Part shown: piece by piece, positions 45,613 through 46,604 of the stretch
How the letters are laid out: each line of letters begins with the position of its first letter
How positions within the stretch are numbered: the first letter of the stretch is position 1
Assembly: GCA_000226015.1 (NCBI GenBank)
Contig: JH155309.1
Coordinates: 140,909 to 187,512 of the forward strand
Reading direction: 5' to 3'
Length of the DNA: 46,604 nt
Origin: Mnemiopsis leidyi
Taxonomy: Eukaryota; Ctenophora; Tentaculata; Lobata; Bolinopsidae
The notes under the pieces: model-generated
Database searches by the model: none
What the model was told of the DNA's origin: nothing
Seen by the model: only the letters and a program-made list of their open reading frames with translations
Program-made: the position numbers and the translations under genes

Positions 45613-46604
<992 letters not shown>

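Overview
The window is nuclear DNA of an invertebrate animal. The genes are split by introns with canonical GT/AG ends and consistent phases. They include animal families: a class A GPCR, an immunoglobulin-superfamily receptor, an SBF/MTMR5/13-type pseudophosphatase, an FMO and a GST-like protein, plus three eukaryotic tRNA genes. The DNA is AT-rich and crowded with minisatellites, foldback elements and microsatellites. One unsequenced gap (25137-25842) lies inside a GT repeat. I cannot support a narrower taxonomic call.

Layout. 1-348: the 3' end of an unidentified + strand gene built on a 42-bp (14-residue) repeat, running into a satellite in which TATATAA recurs every ~32 bp. 2.1-11.6 kb: a + strand cluster of very small single-pass membrane proteins. 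Four of them (3212, 4244, 5181 and 9786) share a strict double cysteine module, CCxCCYxCRxDx followed by [RN]CCCSCCC. Two more (2390 and 11400), and possibly a micro-ORF at 2127, are unrelated single-pass proteins. A flavin monooxygenase gene lies on the opposite strand inside the 3.5-kb first intron of one family member. 11.7-18.1 kb: no genes, but a 1.7-kb foldback element, a 442-bp MITE with TA target duplication, and a 12-copy 60-bp minisatellite. 18160-21037 (-): a two-exon 912-residue Ig receptor with a tail rich in phosphotyrosine-type motifs.

22.8-45.6 kb (-): 27 assembled exons of one SBF-type gene, whose 5' part lies beyond the right edge. They encode pre-GRAM sequence, a GRAM domain, a myotubularin fold whose Cys and Arg catalytic residues are both lost, a C1 zinc finger split over two exons, and a PH domain. 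Its introns host two tandem tRNA-Arg(TCT) genes, one tRNA-His(GTG), a small inverted-repeat element carrying telomere-like repeats, a four-exon GPCR and a two-exon GST-like gene, the last two on the opposite strand.

The most novel content is the cysteine-module membrane microprotein cluster. Its modules start at phase-2 arginine codons where introns sit, which suggests growth by module and gene duplication. The gene models were assembled by hand from reading frames and splice-site phases. No homology search was run, and family names rest on recognised motifs.
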